Below, in pieces: positions 1 through 7,806 of a DNA stretch of 11,362 nucleotides. Source of the stretch: Bacteroidota bacterium. GTDB taxonomy: Bacteria > Bacteroidota > Ignavibacteria > UBA10030 > UBA8401. The notes below the pieces were generated by a model that worked only from the letters and a program-made list of their open reading frames with translations, ran no database searches and was not told where the DNA came from. Every line of letters starts with the position of its first letter. Position 1 is the first letter of the stretch. Location: assembly GCA_030824295.1 (NCBI GenBank), contig JAVBYA010000399.1, positions 1-11,362 of the forward strand, read 5' to 3'. A program made the translations under genes and the position numbers.

Positions 1-1
1 G

Positions 2-2752
2 ATGCTCTTCCGTGTGAACGGGGGAGAGCAGGAGCTGGAGCGCGCACTGGAAGGACTCTGCCGCCGTGCTTCGCTTGCCATCGAATCCGGTTACTCTATT
101 CTTATCCTCTCGGACCGCGGTTCGGATGAGGAATATGCGCCGATCCCGAGTCTGCTGGCACTGACAGCGGTGCACAATCATCTTGTCCGCGAGAAGACCC
201 GCACGCAGGTGGCGCTCGTGGTGGAATCGGGCGAACCGCGCGAGGTGATGCATTACTGTCTGCTCATCGGATACGGCGCCAGCGCCGTCAACCCGTACCT
301 GGCGATCGAGACCATCGAGGACCTGGCGAACAAAGGGCGTCTCTCCAAGGATGTCACGGCGGAATACGCCATCAAGAATTATAAGAAGGCGGTCGGCAAA
401 GGACTGCTGAAGGTCTTCTCCAAAATGGGGATCTCCACGCTGCAGAGTTACCGCGGTGCGCAGATCTTTGAAGTGATCGGGCTGAACAAAAGCCTGGTGG
501 AGAAATATTTCAACGGCACCTCTTCCCGCATCGAAGGGATCGGACTGGATGTACTGGTGGAAGAGGCGCGCCGGAAGCATGAATTCGCATATCACTCCTT
601 CTCCAATGCGGAAACGGAACTGGACCTGGGAGGGAATTATCACTACCGCGTGAACGGCGAGCGGCATCTGATTAATCCCACGACCATCACCAAGCTTCAG
701 CAGTCGGTGCGCAAGCGCGATTTCAAGACGTTCAAGGAATTCACTGCGGTGCTGAACGACCAGAGCCGCGAATTCTTCACGCTGCGCGGACTGATGGAAT
801 TCAAAGAAGGGACCCGGAGCGTCCACATCGAGGATGTGGAACCGGCGAAACAGATCGTGAAACGGTTCGTTACCGGCGCGATGTCCTTCGGCTCCATCAG
901 TAAAGAGGCGCACGAGACGATCGCCGTGGCGATGAACCGCATCGGCGGCAAGTCCAATACCGGCGAAGGGGGAGAGGACGAGGAACGGTTCCGCAGCGAT
1001 GCGAACGGGGACCTGCGCCGCAGTGCGATCAAACAGGTGGCGTCCGGACGCTTCGGCGTGACGGCGAACTATCTGGTGAATGCGGACGAGATCCAGATCA
1101 AGATCGCGCAGGGAGCCAAGCCGGGTGAAGGGGGACAGCTGCCGGGATTCAAGGTCGATTCCGTCATCGCCAAGACGCGGCATTCCATCGCCGGCGTGGG
1201 ACTCATCTCGCCGCCGCCGCATCACGACATCTATTCTATCGAGGATCTGGCGCAGCTCATCTATGATCTGAAGAACGTCAATCCTATCGCCCGAATCTCC
1301 GTGAAGCTTGTCTCCGAGGTCGGCGTGGGAACGGTCGCAGCCGGCGTGGCGAAAGCGCATGCGGATATGATATTGATCAGCGGCGACAACGGCGGTACCG
1401 GCGCATCGCCGCTTACCTCCATCAAGCATGCCGGCGTACCGTGGGAGCTCGGTCTTGCTGAGACTCAGCAGGTGCTGGTAATGAACGACCTGCGGAGCCG
1501 TGTGCGGCTGCAGACGGACGGCAAGCTGCAGACCGGCCGCGACGTGGTGATCGCCGCATTGCTCGGCGCGGAGGAGTTCGGATTCGCCACCACACCGCTC
1601 ATCGCGATGGGATGCATCATGATGCGCAAATGCCATCTGAACACCTGTCCGGTCGGCATCGCGACGCAGGACCCGGAGCTCCGGAAGAAATTCACCGGGA
1701 CACCGGAGCATGTCATCAATTTCTTCTTCTTCATCGCGGATGAGGTCCGCGAGATCATGGCGAAGCTCGGCTTCCGCACCATCGACGAGATGATCGGCCG
1801 CGTGGACATGCTGCAGCAGCGGAAGGATGTGGACCACTGGAAAGCGAAGAGCGTCGATCTCTCCGCCATCCTGCATCAGCCGACGGTGCCGCTGCGCATC
1901 GGTCGGCGCTGCTCCATCTCTCAGGACCATGGACTGAACGAAGCGCTCGACTATCAATTACTGGAACAGACGAAGCCGGCGCTCGAAGAGAAGAAGCCGG
2001 TCGAACTGTCACTTCCCATCCGCAACGTGCACCGCACGGTTGGCGCATTGCTGAGCGGACGCATCGCCAAATACTACGGCGCAGCAGGACTGCCGGAGAA
2101 TACCATCACCATCAACTTCACCGGTTCTGCCGGACAGAGCTTCGGCGCGTTCCTCTCCAAAGGGGTCACGCTGAAACTGGAAGGGGATGCGAACGATTAC
2201 GTCGGCAAAGGTCTCTCCGGCGGCACCATCATCATCGCGCCGCCGAAGAATTCCACCTTCGTTCCGGAGGATAATTCCATCGTCGGCAACGTGGTGCTCT
2301 ACGGTGCCACGAGCGGCGAGGCATACTTCTCCGGCAAAGGAGGGGAGCGCTTCGCGGTCCGCAATTCCGGCGCAACGGTCGTTGTGGAATCGGTCGGTGC
2401 GAACGGCTGCGAGTACATGACGAACGGCGTGGTTGTTGTGCTCGGCAGGACCGGCAAGAACTTCGCTGCAGGGATGTCGGGCGGATTCGCGTACGTGCTG
2501 GACGAGGACGGTGAGTTCGCGGCGAAGATGTGCAACAGGTCCATCGTGGATCTGGACGCATTGACACCGGACGATGAAGCGAAGGTGAAGGAACTCATCC
2601 GCAAACATGTGGCGCATACCGGCAGCCGCCGAGGTGACAGGATCCTGAACGGATGGGAGGAGTACCGCACAAAATTCGTCAAAGTGTTCCCGCATGACTA
2701 TAAACGCGTACTGAATGCCGCACGTAAACAGCAGGAGGCAGTGAATGGGTAA
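2..2752 (+). CDS. gltB: Glutamate synthase large (alpha) subunit, 5'-truncated by window edge
   Basis: Large subunit of glutamate synthase, which makes glutamate from 2-oxoglutarate and ammonia released from glutamine. The 916 visible residues are about the last 60% of a family usually near 1500 residues. The N-terminal glutaminase domain with its catalytic Cys lies upstream, so the ATG at position 2 is an internal Met and not the start. Visible domains (window residue numbers): the end of the central domain (about 1-270); the FMN/2-oxoglutarate barrel, opening with AMSFGSIS at 293-300 and with GDNGGTGASP at 461-470; the 3Fe-4S cysteines C538, C544 and C549 in the expected C-x5-C-x4-C spacing; and the C-terminal Gly-rich beta-helix from about 670 to 870. 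The frame is intact. The last codons overlap gltD by 8 nt, indicating translational coupling. The family assignment is very secure. Confidence 0.97.
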   Translation: MLFRVNGGEQELERALEGLCRRASLAIESGYSILILSDRGSDEEYAPIPSLLALTAVHNHLVREKTRTQVALVVESGEPREVMHYCLLIGYGASAVNPYLAIETIEDLANKGRLSKDVTAEYAIKNYKKAVGKGLLKVFSKMGISTLQSYRGAQIFEVIGLNKSLVEKYFNGTSSRIEGIGLDVLVEEARRKHEFAYHSFSNAETELDLGGNYHYRVNGERHLINPTTITKLQQSVRKRDFKTFKEFTAVLNDQSREFFTLRGLMEFKEGTRSVHIEDVEPAKQIVKRFVTGAMSFGSISKEAHETIAVAMNRIGGKSNTGEGGEDEERFRSDANGDLRRSAIKQVASGRFGVTANYLVNADEIQIKIAQGAKPGEGGQLPGFKVDSVIAKTRHSIAGVGLISPPPHHDIYSIEDLAQLIYDLKNVNPIARISVKLVSEVGVGTVAAGVAKAHADMILISGDNGGTGASPLTSIKHAGVPWELGLAETQQVLVMNDLRSRVRLQTDGKLQTGRDVVIAALLGAEEFGFATTPLIAMGCIMMRKCHLNTCPVGIATQDPELRKKFTGTPEHVINFFFFIADEVREIMAKLGFRTIDEMIGRVDMLQQRKDVDHWKAKSVDLSAILHQPTVPLRIGRRCSISQDHGLNEALDYQLLEQTKPALEEKKPVELSLPIRNVHRTVGALLSGRIAKYYGAAGLPENTITINFTGSAGQSFGAFLSKGVTLKLEGDANDYVGKGLSGGTIIIAPPKNSTFVPEDNSIVGNVVLYGATSGEAYFSGKGGERFAVRNSGATVVVESVGANGCEYMTNGVVVVLGRTGKNFAAGMSGGFAYVLDEDGEFAAKMCNRSIVDLDALTPDDEAKVKELIRKHVAHTGSRRGDRILNGWEEYRTKFVKVFPHDYKRVLNAARKQQEAVNG
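2733..2738 (+). promoter_or_regulatory. Strong Shine-Dalgarno of gltD inside the gltB 3' end
   Basis: A perfect AGGAGG lies 6 nt before the gltD ATG at 2745, inside the last codons of gltB. It fixes the gltD start, although that start overlaps the gltB stop by 8 nt. It is the best ribosome-binding site seen in the window. Confidence 0.8.
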
Positions 2753-4166
2753 ACCGACCGGATTCCTGGAATTCAAACGGGAGGTGCCGCAGCGACGTGC
2801 TGTCGGTGAGCGACTTGAGGATTGGCGCGATGTCTATCAGCCGTTCGCCGAAGAGAATGTGAAGACGCAGGGGTCGCGCTGTATGGACTGCGGCGTGCCG
2901 TTCTGCCAGACCGGCTGTCCGGTCTCGAACGTTATCCCGCATTGGAACGATCTTGTCTATAAGGACCGGTGGGAAGAAGCAGTGCGTGTGCTGCATTCCA
3001 CCAACAATTTCCCTGAATTCACCGGCAATGTCTGTCCCGCCCCGTGTGAAGCGTCCTGCGTCCTGGGTATCAACGAGCCGCCGGTCACCATCAAAGTGGT
3101 GGAGCGGACCATCATTGAGCATGCGTTCTCCAACGGTTGGATCAAACCGGAGCCGCCGAAAAAACGGAGCGGAAAGACGGTCGCTGTCATCGGTTCCGGT
3201 CCCAGCGGACTCGCCGCTGCGCAGCAGCTGAACCGTGCCGGTCACCGCGTGACAGTCTATGAGAAGAACGACCGCGTGGGAGGATTGCTCCGCTACGGTA
3301 TCCCCGATTTCAAATTCGAGAAGCATCTGCTGGACCGCCGCATTGCACAGCTGCAGGCGGAAGGGATCGTCTTCACCACCAATACGAATGTCGGCGTGAC
3401 CATCTCTGTGGAGGAGCTGCGCCGTTCCTACGATGCCATCGTGCTGTGCGGCGGTGCCGAATCCCCGCGCAATTTGAACGTGCCGGGCCGCGAACTGAAA
3501 GGGATCCATTTCGCGATGGAGTTCCTGCCGCAGCAGAACCGCCGCAATGCGGGGGACAAGACCGATCCGGTGAAGGATATCATCGCCACCGGCAAACGCG
3601 TGGTGATCATCGGCGGCGGCGACACCGGCGCGGATTGTCTCGGCACCAGTCTTCGTCAGAAAGCGGCATCGGTCCATCAGTTCGAGATCATGCCGAAACC
3701 GCCGCTGGAACGTGCGACATCCACCCCGTGGCCGCAGTGGCCGTTGCAGCTCCGCACGGAAAGTTCGCACGAAGAAGGGGGCATACGGGACTGGGCATTG
3801 ACCACCACGCGGTTCGAAGGTGATGCGAACGGCAATGTGACGAAGCTGCATGCGGTGCGCGTCGGTCCTCCGCCGAACTTCACGCCGGTCACCGGCTCGG
3901 AATTCTCGCTGGATGCGGACCTGGTACTGCTGGCGATGGGCTTCAACGGTCCGAGCAAGAACGGACTGCTGGACGAACTCGGCGTGGCGCTCGATGCGCG
4001 CGGCAATGTCTCCACAGACCGTGAGTATATGAGTTCCATCCCGGGCATCTTCTCCGCGGGTGATATGCGCCGCGGTCAGTCGCTCGTGGTGTGGGCCATC
4101 AGCGAGGGACGCAAGGCAGCGAAGAGTGTGGACAAATTCCTGATGGGCGTATCATCACTTCCGTGA
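2745..4166 (+). CDS. gltD: Glutamate synthase small (beta) subunit, NADPH-type
   Basis: FAD- and NADPH-binding small subunit of glutamate synthase. It takes electrons from NADPH and passes them through iron-sulfur clusters to the FMN of GltB. The 473 residues match the family's usual length. The N-terminal 4Fe-4S region shows C46, C49, C54 and C58, then a second group C97, C101 and C105. The FAD Rossmann motif GSGPSG is at 150-155, the NADPH Rossmann motif GGGDTG at 290-295, and the closing FAD motif around SAGD at 437-440. The start is supported by AGGAGG 6 nt upstream. The first codons overlap the gltB stop, so subunit synthesis is probably coupled. Related Fe-S/FAD subunits of dihydropyrimidine dehydrogenase and NfnB share this architecture, but the gltB neighbour settles the identity. 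Confidence 0.97.
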   Translation: MGKPTGFLEFKREVPQRRAVGERLEDWRDVYQPFAEENVKTQGSRCMDCGVPFCQTGCPVSNVIPHWNDLVYKDRWEEAVRVLHSTNNFPEFTGNVCPAPCEASCVLGINEPPVTIKVVERTIIEHAFSNGWIKPEPPKKRSGKTVAVIGSGPSGLAAAQQLNRAGHRVTVYEKNDRVGGLLRYGIPDFKFEKHLLDRRIAQLQAEGIVFTTNTNVGVTISVEELRRSYDAIVLCGGAESPRNLNVPGRELKGIHFAMEFLPQQNRRNAGDKTDPVKDIIATGKRVVIIGGGDTGADCLGTSLRQKAASVHQFEIMPKPPLERATSTPWPQWPLQLRTESSHEEGGIRDWALTTTRFEGDANGNVTKLHAVRVGPPPNFTPVTGSEFSLDADLVLLAMGFNGPSKNGLLDELGVALDARGNVSTDREYMSSIPGIFSAGDMRRGQSLVVWAISEGRKAAKSVDKFLMGVSSLP

Positions 4167-4176
4167 TAAATCGACA

Positions 4177-4620
4177 ATGAAAAGTGCAATGAAATATTCC
4201 TTCATTCTCGTTCTGCTGATGTCTGTGCAGATGCTCATCGCTCAACAGAAGAGCGGCAGCAGCATCGTCGTGCAGCTGAACGGGATCAAGGAACCGACGG
4301 GACAGGTGTTGCTGAGTCTGTTCAGATCTGCCGATGGTTTTCCGACGCAGCCGGAGAAAGCATTCCGCTGGAAGACGGCAAAGGTGACCTCTTCATCGCT
4401 CATCATCAGTCTGGACGGTCTGCCGCTCGGACCGTACGCGATCGCCGTGGTGCACGACGAGAATTCGAACAATGTGATGGATACCGACTGGTTCGGTCTG
4501 CCGGATGAGGAGTACGGGATCTCCAACAATATCAACAGCGTCACACCGCCAAGCTTCGATGAAGCGCGGTTCACTGTGACGGGAAAACGCGATACGATCA
4601 AGATCGAGATGCATCCATAA
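4177..4620 (+). CDS. Exported DUF2141-family protein, first of a tandem pair
   Basis: 147-residue protein of the DUF2141 family (function unknown), recognised by its core pattern. Residues 1-22 form a classical signal peptide: Lys residues, a hydrophobic stretch around FILVLLMSVQMLIA, and likely cleavage after Ala22 leaving a Gln N-terminus. The mature part should be a small beta-rich periplasmic or surface domain. Conserved marks shared with the next gene are TGQV (41-44), ADxFPT, KAF, HDENxNxxMD (93-102), W105-x-G-x-P, YGxSN and PPxFDxAxF. The HDEN loop has closely spaced Asp/Asn residues that could bind calcium, which is inference only. The gene starts 10 nt after gltD with no clear Shine-Dalgarno; an in-frame ATG at 4189 is an alternative start that keeps the signal peptide. 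A role in amino-acid synthesis is not evident. Confidence 0.85.
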   Translation: MKSAMKYSFILVLLMSVQMLIAQQKSGSSIVVQLNGIKEPTGQVLLSLFRSADGFPTQPEKAFRWKTAKVTSSSLIISLDGLPLGPYAIAVVHDENSNNVMDTDWFGLPDEEYGISNNINSVTPPSFDEARFTVTGKRDTIKIEMHP

Positions 4621-4631
4621 AAGGATCTGCC

Positions 4632-5063
4632 ATGAAACGACTCTTCCTCCTCATTTTGACGATCACAGTGATGCACACGCTCACCGCGCAGACCGGACAC
4701 ACGATGACGGTCTCCATCACCGGTCTCCGCGAAACGACAGGACAAGTGATGATCTTCATCTATAATAATGCCGACGACTTCCCGACAAAACGGGACAAGG
4801 CGTTCAAAGCAAAGAAAGTGCCGGTCACCGGTGCGTCGATGGAAGTGACATTCGACGGCGTGCCGGACGGAACATACGGTGTGGCGGTCTATCATGACGA
4901 AAATATGAACGACAAGATGGACCGGAGCTGGTACGGCATGCCGAAGGAAGGGTACGGCGCTTCGAACGATGCGAAAGGATCGTTCGGTCCGCCGAAGTTC
5001 GACGACGCAAAGTTCCCATTCACCGCAGCAACGAAATCGATACCGATCATCATTCATTATTAA
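4632..5063 (+). CDS. Exported DUF2141-family protein, second of a tandem pair
   Basis: 143-residue paralogue of the preceding gene, also DUF2141 and of unknown function. A signal peptide fills residues 1-19 (Lys-Arg, then LFLLILTITV, probable cleavage after Ala19 before QTG). The mature domain keeps the family landmarks: TGQV (37-40), ADDFPT, HDENMNDKMD (88-97), W100-x-G-x-P, EGYGxSN and PPKFDDAKF. The two proteins align over nearly their whole length with few gaps but have diverged strongly, so the duplication is not recent. AAGGA (4621-4625) lies 6 nt upstream, directly behind the stop of the first copy, and ilvC follows 14 nt later. The pair is therefore probably transcribed with its biosynthetic neighbours. 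The protein is expected outside the cytoplasm, unlike the flanking enzymes. Confidence 0.85.
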   Translation: MKRLFLLILTITVMHTLTAQTGHTMTVSITGLRETTGQVMIFIYNNADDFPTKRDKAFKAKKVPVTGASMEVTFDGVPDGTYGVAVYHDENMNDKMDRSWYGMPKEGYGASNDAKGSFGPPKFDDAKFPFTAATKSIPIIIHY

Positions 5064-5077
5064 GAAGGAACAGCATC

Positions 5078-6133
5078 ATGGCAATGATCAATTTTGGCGG
5101 CACTGTTGAAGAGGTCGTCACCCGCGAAGAATATCCGCTCGAGAAAGCAAAAGCATTCCTGAAGGACGAAGTGGTGGCCATTATCGGCTACGGTCCGCAG
5201 GGGTACGGACAATCCCTGAACATGCGCGATAACGGCATCAACGTGATCGTCGGGCAGCGCAAAGGGGGACAAGGGTGGGACGATGCTGTCCGTGACGGCT
5301 GGGTGGAAGGGAAGAACCTCTTTCCGGACATCGAAGAAGCGATCCGCAAAGGGACCATCGTGCAGTATCTGCTCTCCGATTCCGGACAGAAGCAGCAGTG
5401 GGAAACGGTCAAAAAGAACCTGAAAAAGGGGCAAGCGCTCTATTTTTCCCACGGTTTTTCCGTGGTCTTCAAAGATCAGACGAACGTCATCCCCCCGGCC
5501 GATGTGGATGTGGTGCTGGTCGCCCCGAAAGGGAGCGGACGGACCGTTCGGAGCAATTTCCTGGCCGGCAGCGGCATCAACGCCAGCTTCGCGGTATTCC
5601 AGGATGCAACCGGTAAGGCGCGTGAACGGGCCATTGCGTGCGGTATCGCCATCGGTTCCGGCTATCTCTTCCCAACAACGTTCGAAAAAGAAGTGCTCTC
5701 CGATCTGACCGGCGAACGCGGCGTGCTGATGGGCGCCATCGCCGGATTGATGAAAGCGCAGTACGACGTGCTGCGGCAGATGGGACACTCGCCGAGCGAA
5801 GCGTTCAACGAAACGGTGGAAGAAGCAACGCAGAGTCTCTATCCGCTTGTCGGCAAGTACGGCATGGACTGGATGTTCGCCGCCTGTTCCGTTACCGCAC
5901 AGCGCGGTGCGTTGGACTGGGCAAAGAAATTCGAAACAGCGAACCGTCCGCTCTTTGAACTGCTCTACCGCGACGTGCAGTACGGTGTGGAAACAAAACG
6001 CGTCCTCGATTCCACCAGCGCGCCGGACTACCGTGCCACGCTGCAGAAGGAGCTGGACGAATGGAAGAACTCCGAGATGTGGAAAGCGGGAGAGGCCGTG
6101 CGCGGTTTGCGGCCCGAAAATTGGAAAAAATAA
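5078..6133 (+). CDS. ilvC: Ketol-acid reductoisomerase (acetohydroxyacid isomeroreductase)
   Basis: Mg2+- and NADPH-dependent enzyme of the shared valine/isoleucine pathway. It converts acetolactate and acetohydroxybutyrate into dihydroxy acids, and the valine branch also feeds leucine synthesis. The 351 residues are close to the short class I length. The N-terminal Rossmann segment has GYGPQGYGQ (37-45) and a basic loop with R61 and K62, suggesting NADPH. Catalytic positions placed by motif alignment are H125 (SHGF), K151 (APKGSG), metal ligands D209 and E213 (DLTGERG), E245 and E249 (FNETVEEAT), and S271. The overall wording, including INFGGTVE near the start and GALDW at 277-281, resembles Bacteroidota and fungal mitochondrial KARI more than E. 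coli IlvC. GAAGGAA (5064-5070) supports the chosen start; Met at residue 3 is an alternative. ilvB/H and ilvD are not adjacent. Confidence 0.97.
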   Translation: MAMINFGGTVEEVVTREEYPLEKAKAFLKDEVVAIIGYGPQGYGQSLNMRDNGINVIVGQRKGGQGWDDAVRDGWVEGKNLFPDIEEAIRKGTIVQYLLSDSGQKQQWETVKKNLKKGQALYFSHGFSVVFKDQTNVIPPADVDVVLVAPKGSGRTVRSNFLAGSGINASFAVFQDATGKARERAIACGIAIGSGYLFPTTFEKEVLSDLTGERGVLMGAIAGLMKAQYDVLRQMGHSPSEAFNETVEEATQSLYPLVGKYGMDWMFAACSVTAQRGALDWAKKFETANRPLFELLYRDVQYGVETKRVLDSTSAPDYRATLQKELDEWKNSEMWKAGEAVRGLRPENWKK

Positions 6134-6138
6134 TGCTG

Positions 6139-6207
6139 GATTGCATAATTACAAGATTGAAGCATTGCACTATTAATTTGCCGTCATAATTTTGTAATCC
6201 TGCAATT
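6139..6207 (+). repeat. Long imperfect inverted repeat in the ilvC-cimA spacer
   Basis: Arms 6139-6159 and 6187-6207 are complementary over 21 positions, with two adjacent mismatches (6146-6147 against 6199-6200) and three G-T pairs, around a 27-nt loop. The core helices are ATTACAA (6148-6154) with TTGTAAT (6192-6198), and ATTGCA (6140-6145) with TGCAAT (6201-6206). A second ATTGCA at 6164-6169 could pair with the same TGCAAT, so two folds compete. The only T-rich tail is TTTT at 6206-6209, so this is a poor intrinsic terminator. The 91-nt spacer is clearly AT-richer than the flanking genes. It may be a regulatory leader, a transcript-stabilising hairpin or a small intergenic repeat. Confidence 0.55.
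6164..6194 (+). promoter_or_regulatory. Possible Bacteroidota-type promoter for cimA
   Basis: TAATTTTG at 6187-6194 fits the Bacteroidota -7 consensus TAnnTTTG exactly. ATTG at 6164-6167 lies 19 nt upstream and matches the -33 TTTG element in three of four bases. Transcription would begin near 6200, about 25 nt before the cimA ATG. Such short AT-rich matches arise easily by chance in this spacer, and the organism's phylum is itself inferred, so this is a tentative call. Confidence 0.25.
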
Positions 6208-6224
6208 TTGAAATAGTATTACCT

Positions 6225-7796
6225 ATGAAAAACAAGATCTTCACATACGATACAACACTGCGGGACGGTACACAGGGAGAGGAAGTCTCTTTCTCCGCCG
6301 AGGATAAGATCAAGATCGCCAAGCGGCTCGATGCGTTCGGCATTGATTACATCGAAGGAGGATGGCCCGGATCCAATCCGAAGGATATGGAGTTCTTCGA
6401 GAAGGCACGGACCGTCCGCTTTGCGCATGCCAAGATCGCCGCATTCGGCAGCACCCGCCGCGCGAAGAACCGCGTGGAGGATGATGCGAACATCAAAGCG
6501 CTCATCGATGCGCAGACGCCGGTGGTGACCATCTTCGGCAAGACGTGGCTGCTGCATGTAAAAGAAGCGCTGCAGATCACCGAGGAAGAGAATCTGGAGA
6601 TCATCGCCGATTCCGTCGCCTATCTGAAGAAGAACGGCAAGGAGGTCGTGTACGATGCGGAGCATTTCTTTGACGGATACAAATCCGATGCGGCATATGC
6701 CGTAAAGACGCTCCTCGCGGCGCAATCTTCCGGCGCGGATGTGATCGTCCTGTGCGACACCAACGGCGGCACGATGCCGTGGGAAGTCTCCGCGATGGTC
6801 GCCGCAGTGAAGCAGCAGCTGTCGGTGCCGGTCGGTATCCACACGCACAACGACTGTGAATTGGGTGTGGCGAACGCGCTGGCAGCTGTGCAGCAAGGGG
6901 CGGTGCATGTGCAGGGGACCATCAATGGGTACGGCGAGCGTTGCGGCAATGCTAACCTCTGTTCCATCATCCCGAATCTTGCGCTGAAGATGGATGCGGA
7001 AACGGTCGGAACCGAACAGTTGAAAAAGCTGACCGAACTTTCCCGCTATGTAAGCGAGCTCGCCAATCTGAAGCACCGCAAGAACATGGCGTTCGTCGGC
7101 GAGAGCGCGTTCGCGCATAAGGGGGGCGTACACGTCAGCGCAGTGATGAAGACCCCGAAAACGTATGAACATATCGAACCGGAGCAGGTCGGCAACATCC
7201 GCCGCGTGCTTGTTTCCGATCTGTCCGGACGGAGCAACGTGCTCTATAAAGCGGAGGAGCTTGGTCTGAAGATCGACGACCGCTCACCGGCCGCGCAGGC
7301 GGTGGTGGAAGAGCTCAAAGCGATGGAGCATTACGGTTACTATTTCGAAGATGCCGAAGCGTCATTCGAACTGCTGGTGAAGAAGCATACCGGCGAGATG
7401 AAGAAACTGTTCGAGCTGGAACGCTTCAAGATCAGCATCCATAAGGATTCCAACGACAGCGAAGCGCGGAGCGAAGCGATGATCAAGGTCCGGGTCGGCG
7501 ACGATACGGAGATCACCGCCGCCGAAGGGAACGGCCCTGTGAACGCGATGGATAAAGCGCTCCGAAAGGCCCTGGAACGCTTTTATCCCGAGCTGAAAGA
7601 TATCCAGCTGACCGATTACAAGGTCCGCGTGCTCGATTCGCAGAACGCCACGGCGGCGAAAGTGCGTGTATTGATCGAAACGAAGAACGGAACATCATCC
7701 TGGAACACCGTCGGCGTCTCGTCCGACGTGGTCGATGCCAGCTGGAAAGCGCTGGTCGATTCCATCACCTATCACCTCTTAAAGAAGAAAGCATAG
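6225..7796 (+). CDS. cimA: (R)-citramalate synthase
   Basis: Condenses pyruvate and acetyl-CoA to citramalate, the first step of the threonine-independent isoleucine route. The 523 residues fit the long CimA family. The HMGL-like TIM barrel begins with DTTLRDGTQ (9-17; R13 and metal ligand D14). It carries the CimA-typical GGWPGSNPKD (45-54), HTHND with metal ligands H206 and H208 (206-210), and GYGERCGN (235-242) with N242. A linker region follows, then a LeuA-type dimer/regulatory domain from about 410 to 523, where isoleucine feedback binding is expected from the family. The GGWPGSNP signature and the companion leuA in the same cluster distinguish it from isopropylmalate and homocitrate synthases. 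No clear Shine-Dalgarno precedes the ATG, whose leader is AT-rich, in contrast to its neighbours. aroF follows after 10 nt. Confidence 0.93.
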   Translation: MKNKIFTYDTTLRDGTQGEEVSFSAEDKIKIAKRLDAFGIDYIEGGWPGSNPKDMEFFEKARTVRFAHAKIAAFGSTRRAKNRVEDDANIKALIDAQTPVVTIFGKTWLLHVKEALQITEEENLEIIADSVAYLKKNGKEVVYDAEHFFDGYKSDAAYAVKTLLAAQSSGADVIVLCDTNGGTMPWEVSAMVAAVKQQLSVPVGIHTHNDCELGVANALAAVQQGAVHVQGTINGYGERCGNANLCSIIPNLALKMDAETVGTEQLKKLTELSRYVSELANLKHRKNMAFVGESAFAHKGGVHVSAVMKTPKTYEHIEPEQVGNIRRVLVSDLSGRSNVLYKAEELGLKIDDRSPAAQAVVEELKAMEHYGYYFEDAEASFELLVKKHTGEMKKLFELERFKISIHKDSNDSEARSEAMIKVRVGDDTEITAAEGNGPVNAMDKALRKALERFYPELKDIQLTDYKVRVLDSQNATAAKVRVLIETKNGTSSWNTVGVSSDVVDASWKALVDSITYHLLKKKA

Positions 7797-7800
7797 AAGG
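7795..7800 (+). promoter_or_regulatory. Ribosome-binding site of the DAHP synthase gene, overlapping the cimA stop
   Basis: AGAAGG begins within the TAG stop of cimA and ends 6 nt before the ATG at 7807. The placement supports that start and suggests that ribosomes finishing cimA may reinitiate on the next gene. Confidence 0.6.
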
Positions 7801-7806
7801 CGCACC

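Noticed and set aside
2..4. ATG at position 2 as the true start of gltB
   Set aside because: The protein would lack the glutaminase domain and half the central domain, while homology runs through the window edge. The gene is simply truncated by the window.
2009..2776. 255-codon minus-strand frame over the end of gltB
   Set aside because: Shadow of the conserved GltB beta-helix domain; composition and lack of motifs argue against a gene.
2679..3851. 390-codon open frame on the minus strand across gltD
   Set aside because: It lies antisense to a clearly conserved gltD with all motifs in the + frame. Its translation is rich in His/Arg/Asp with no recognisable domain, as expected of a shadow frame in GC-rich coding DNA.
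6219..7172. 317-codon open frame on the minus strand across cimA
   Set aside because: The + strand here encodes the intact CimA barrel with its metal ligands. The reverse frame shows no family motif and no separate regulatory signals.
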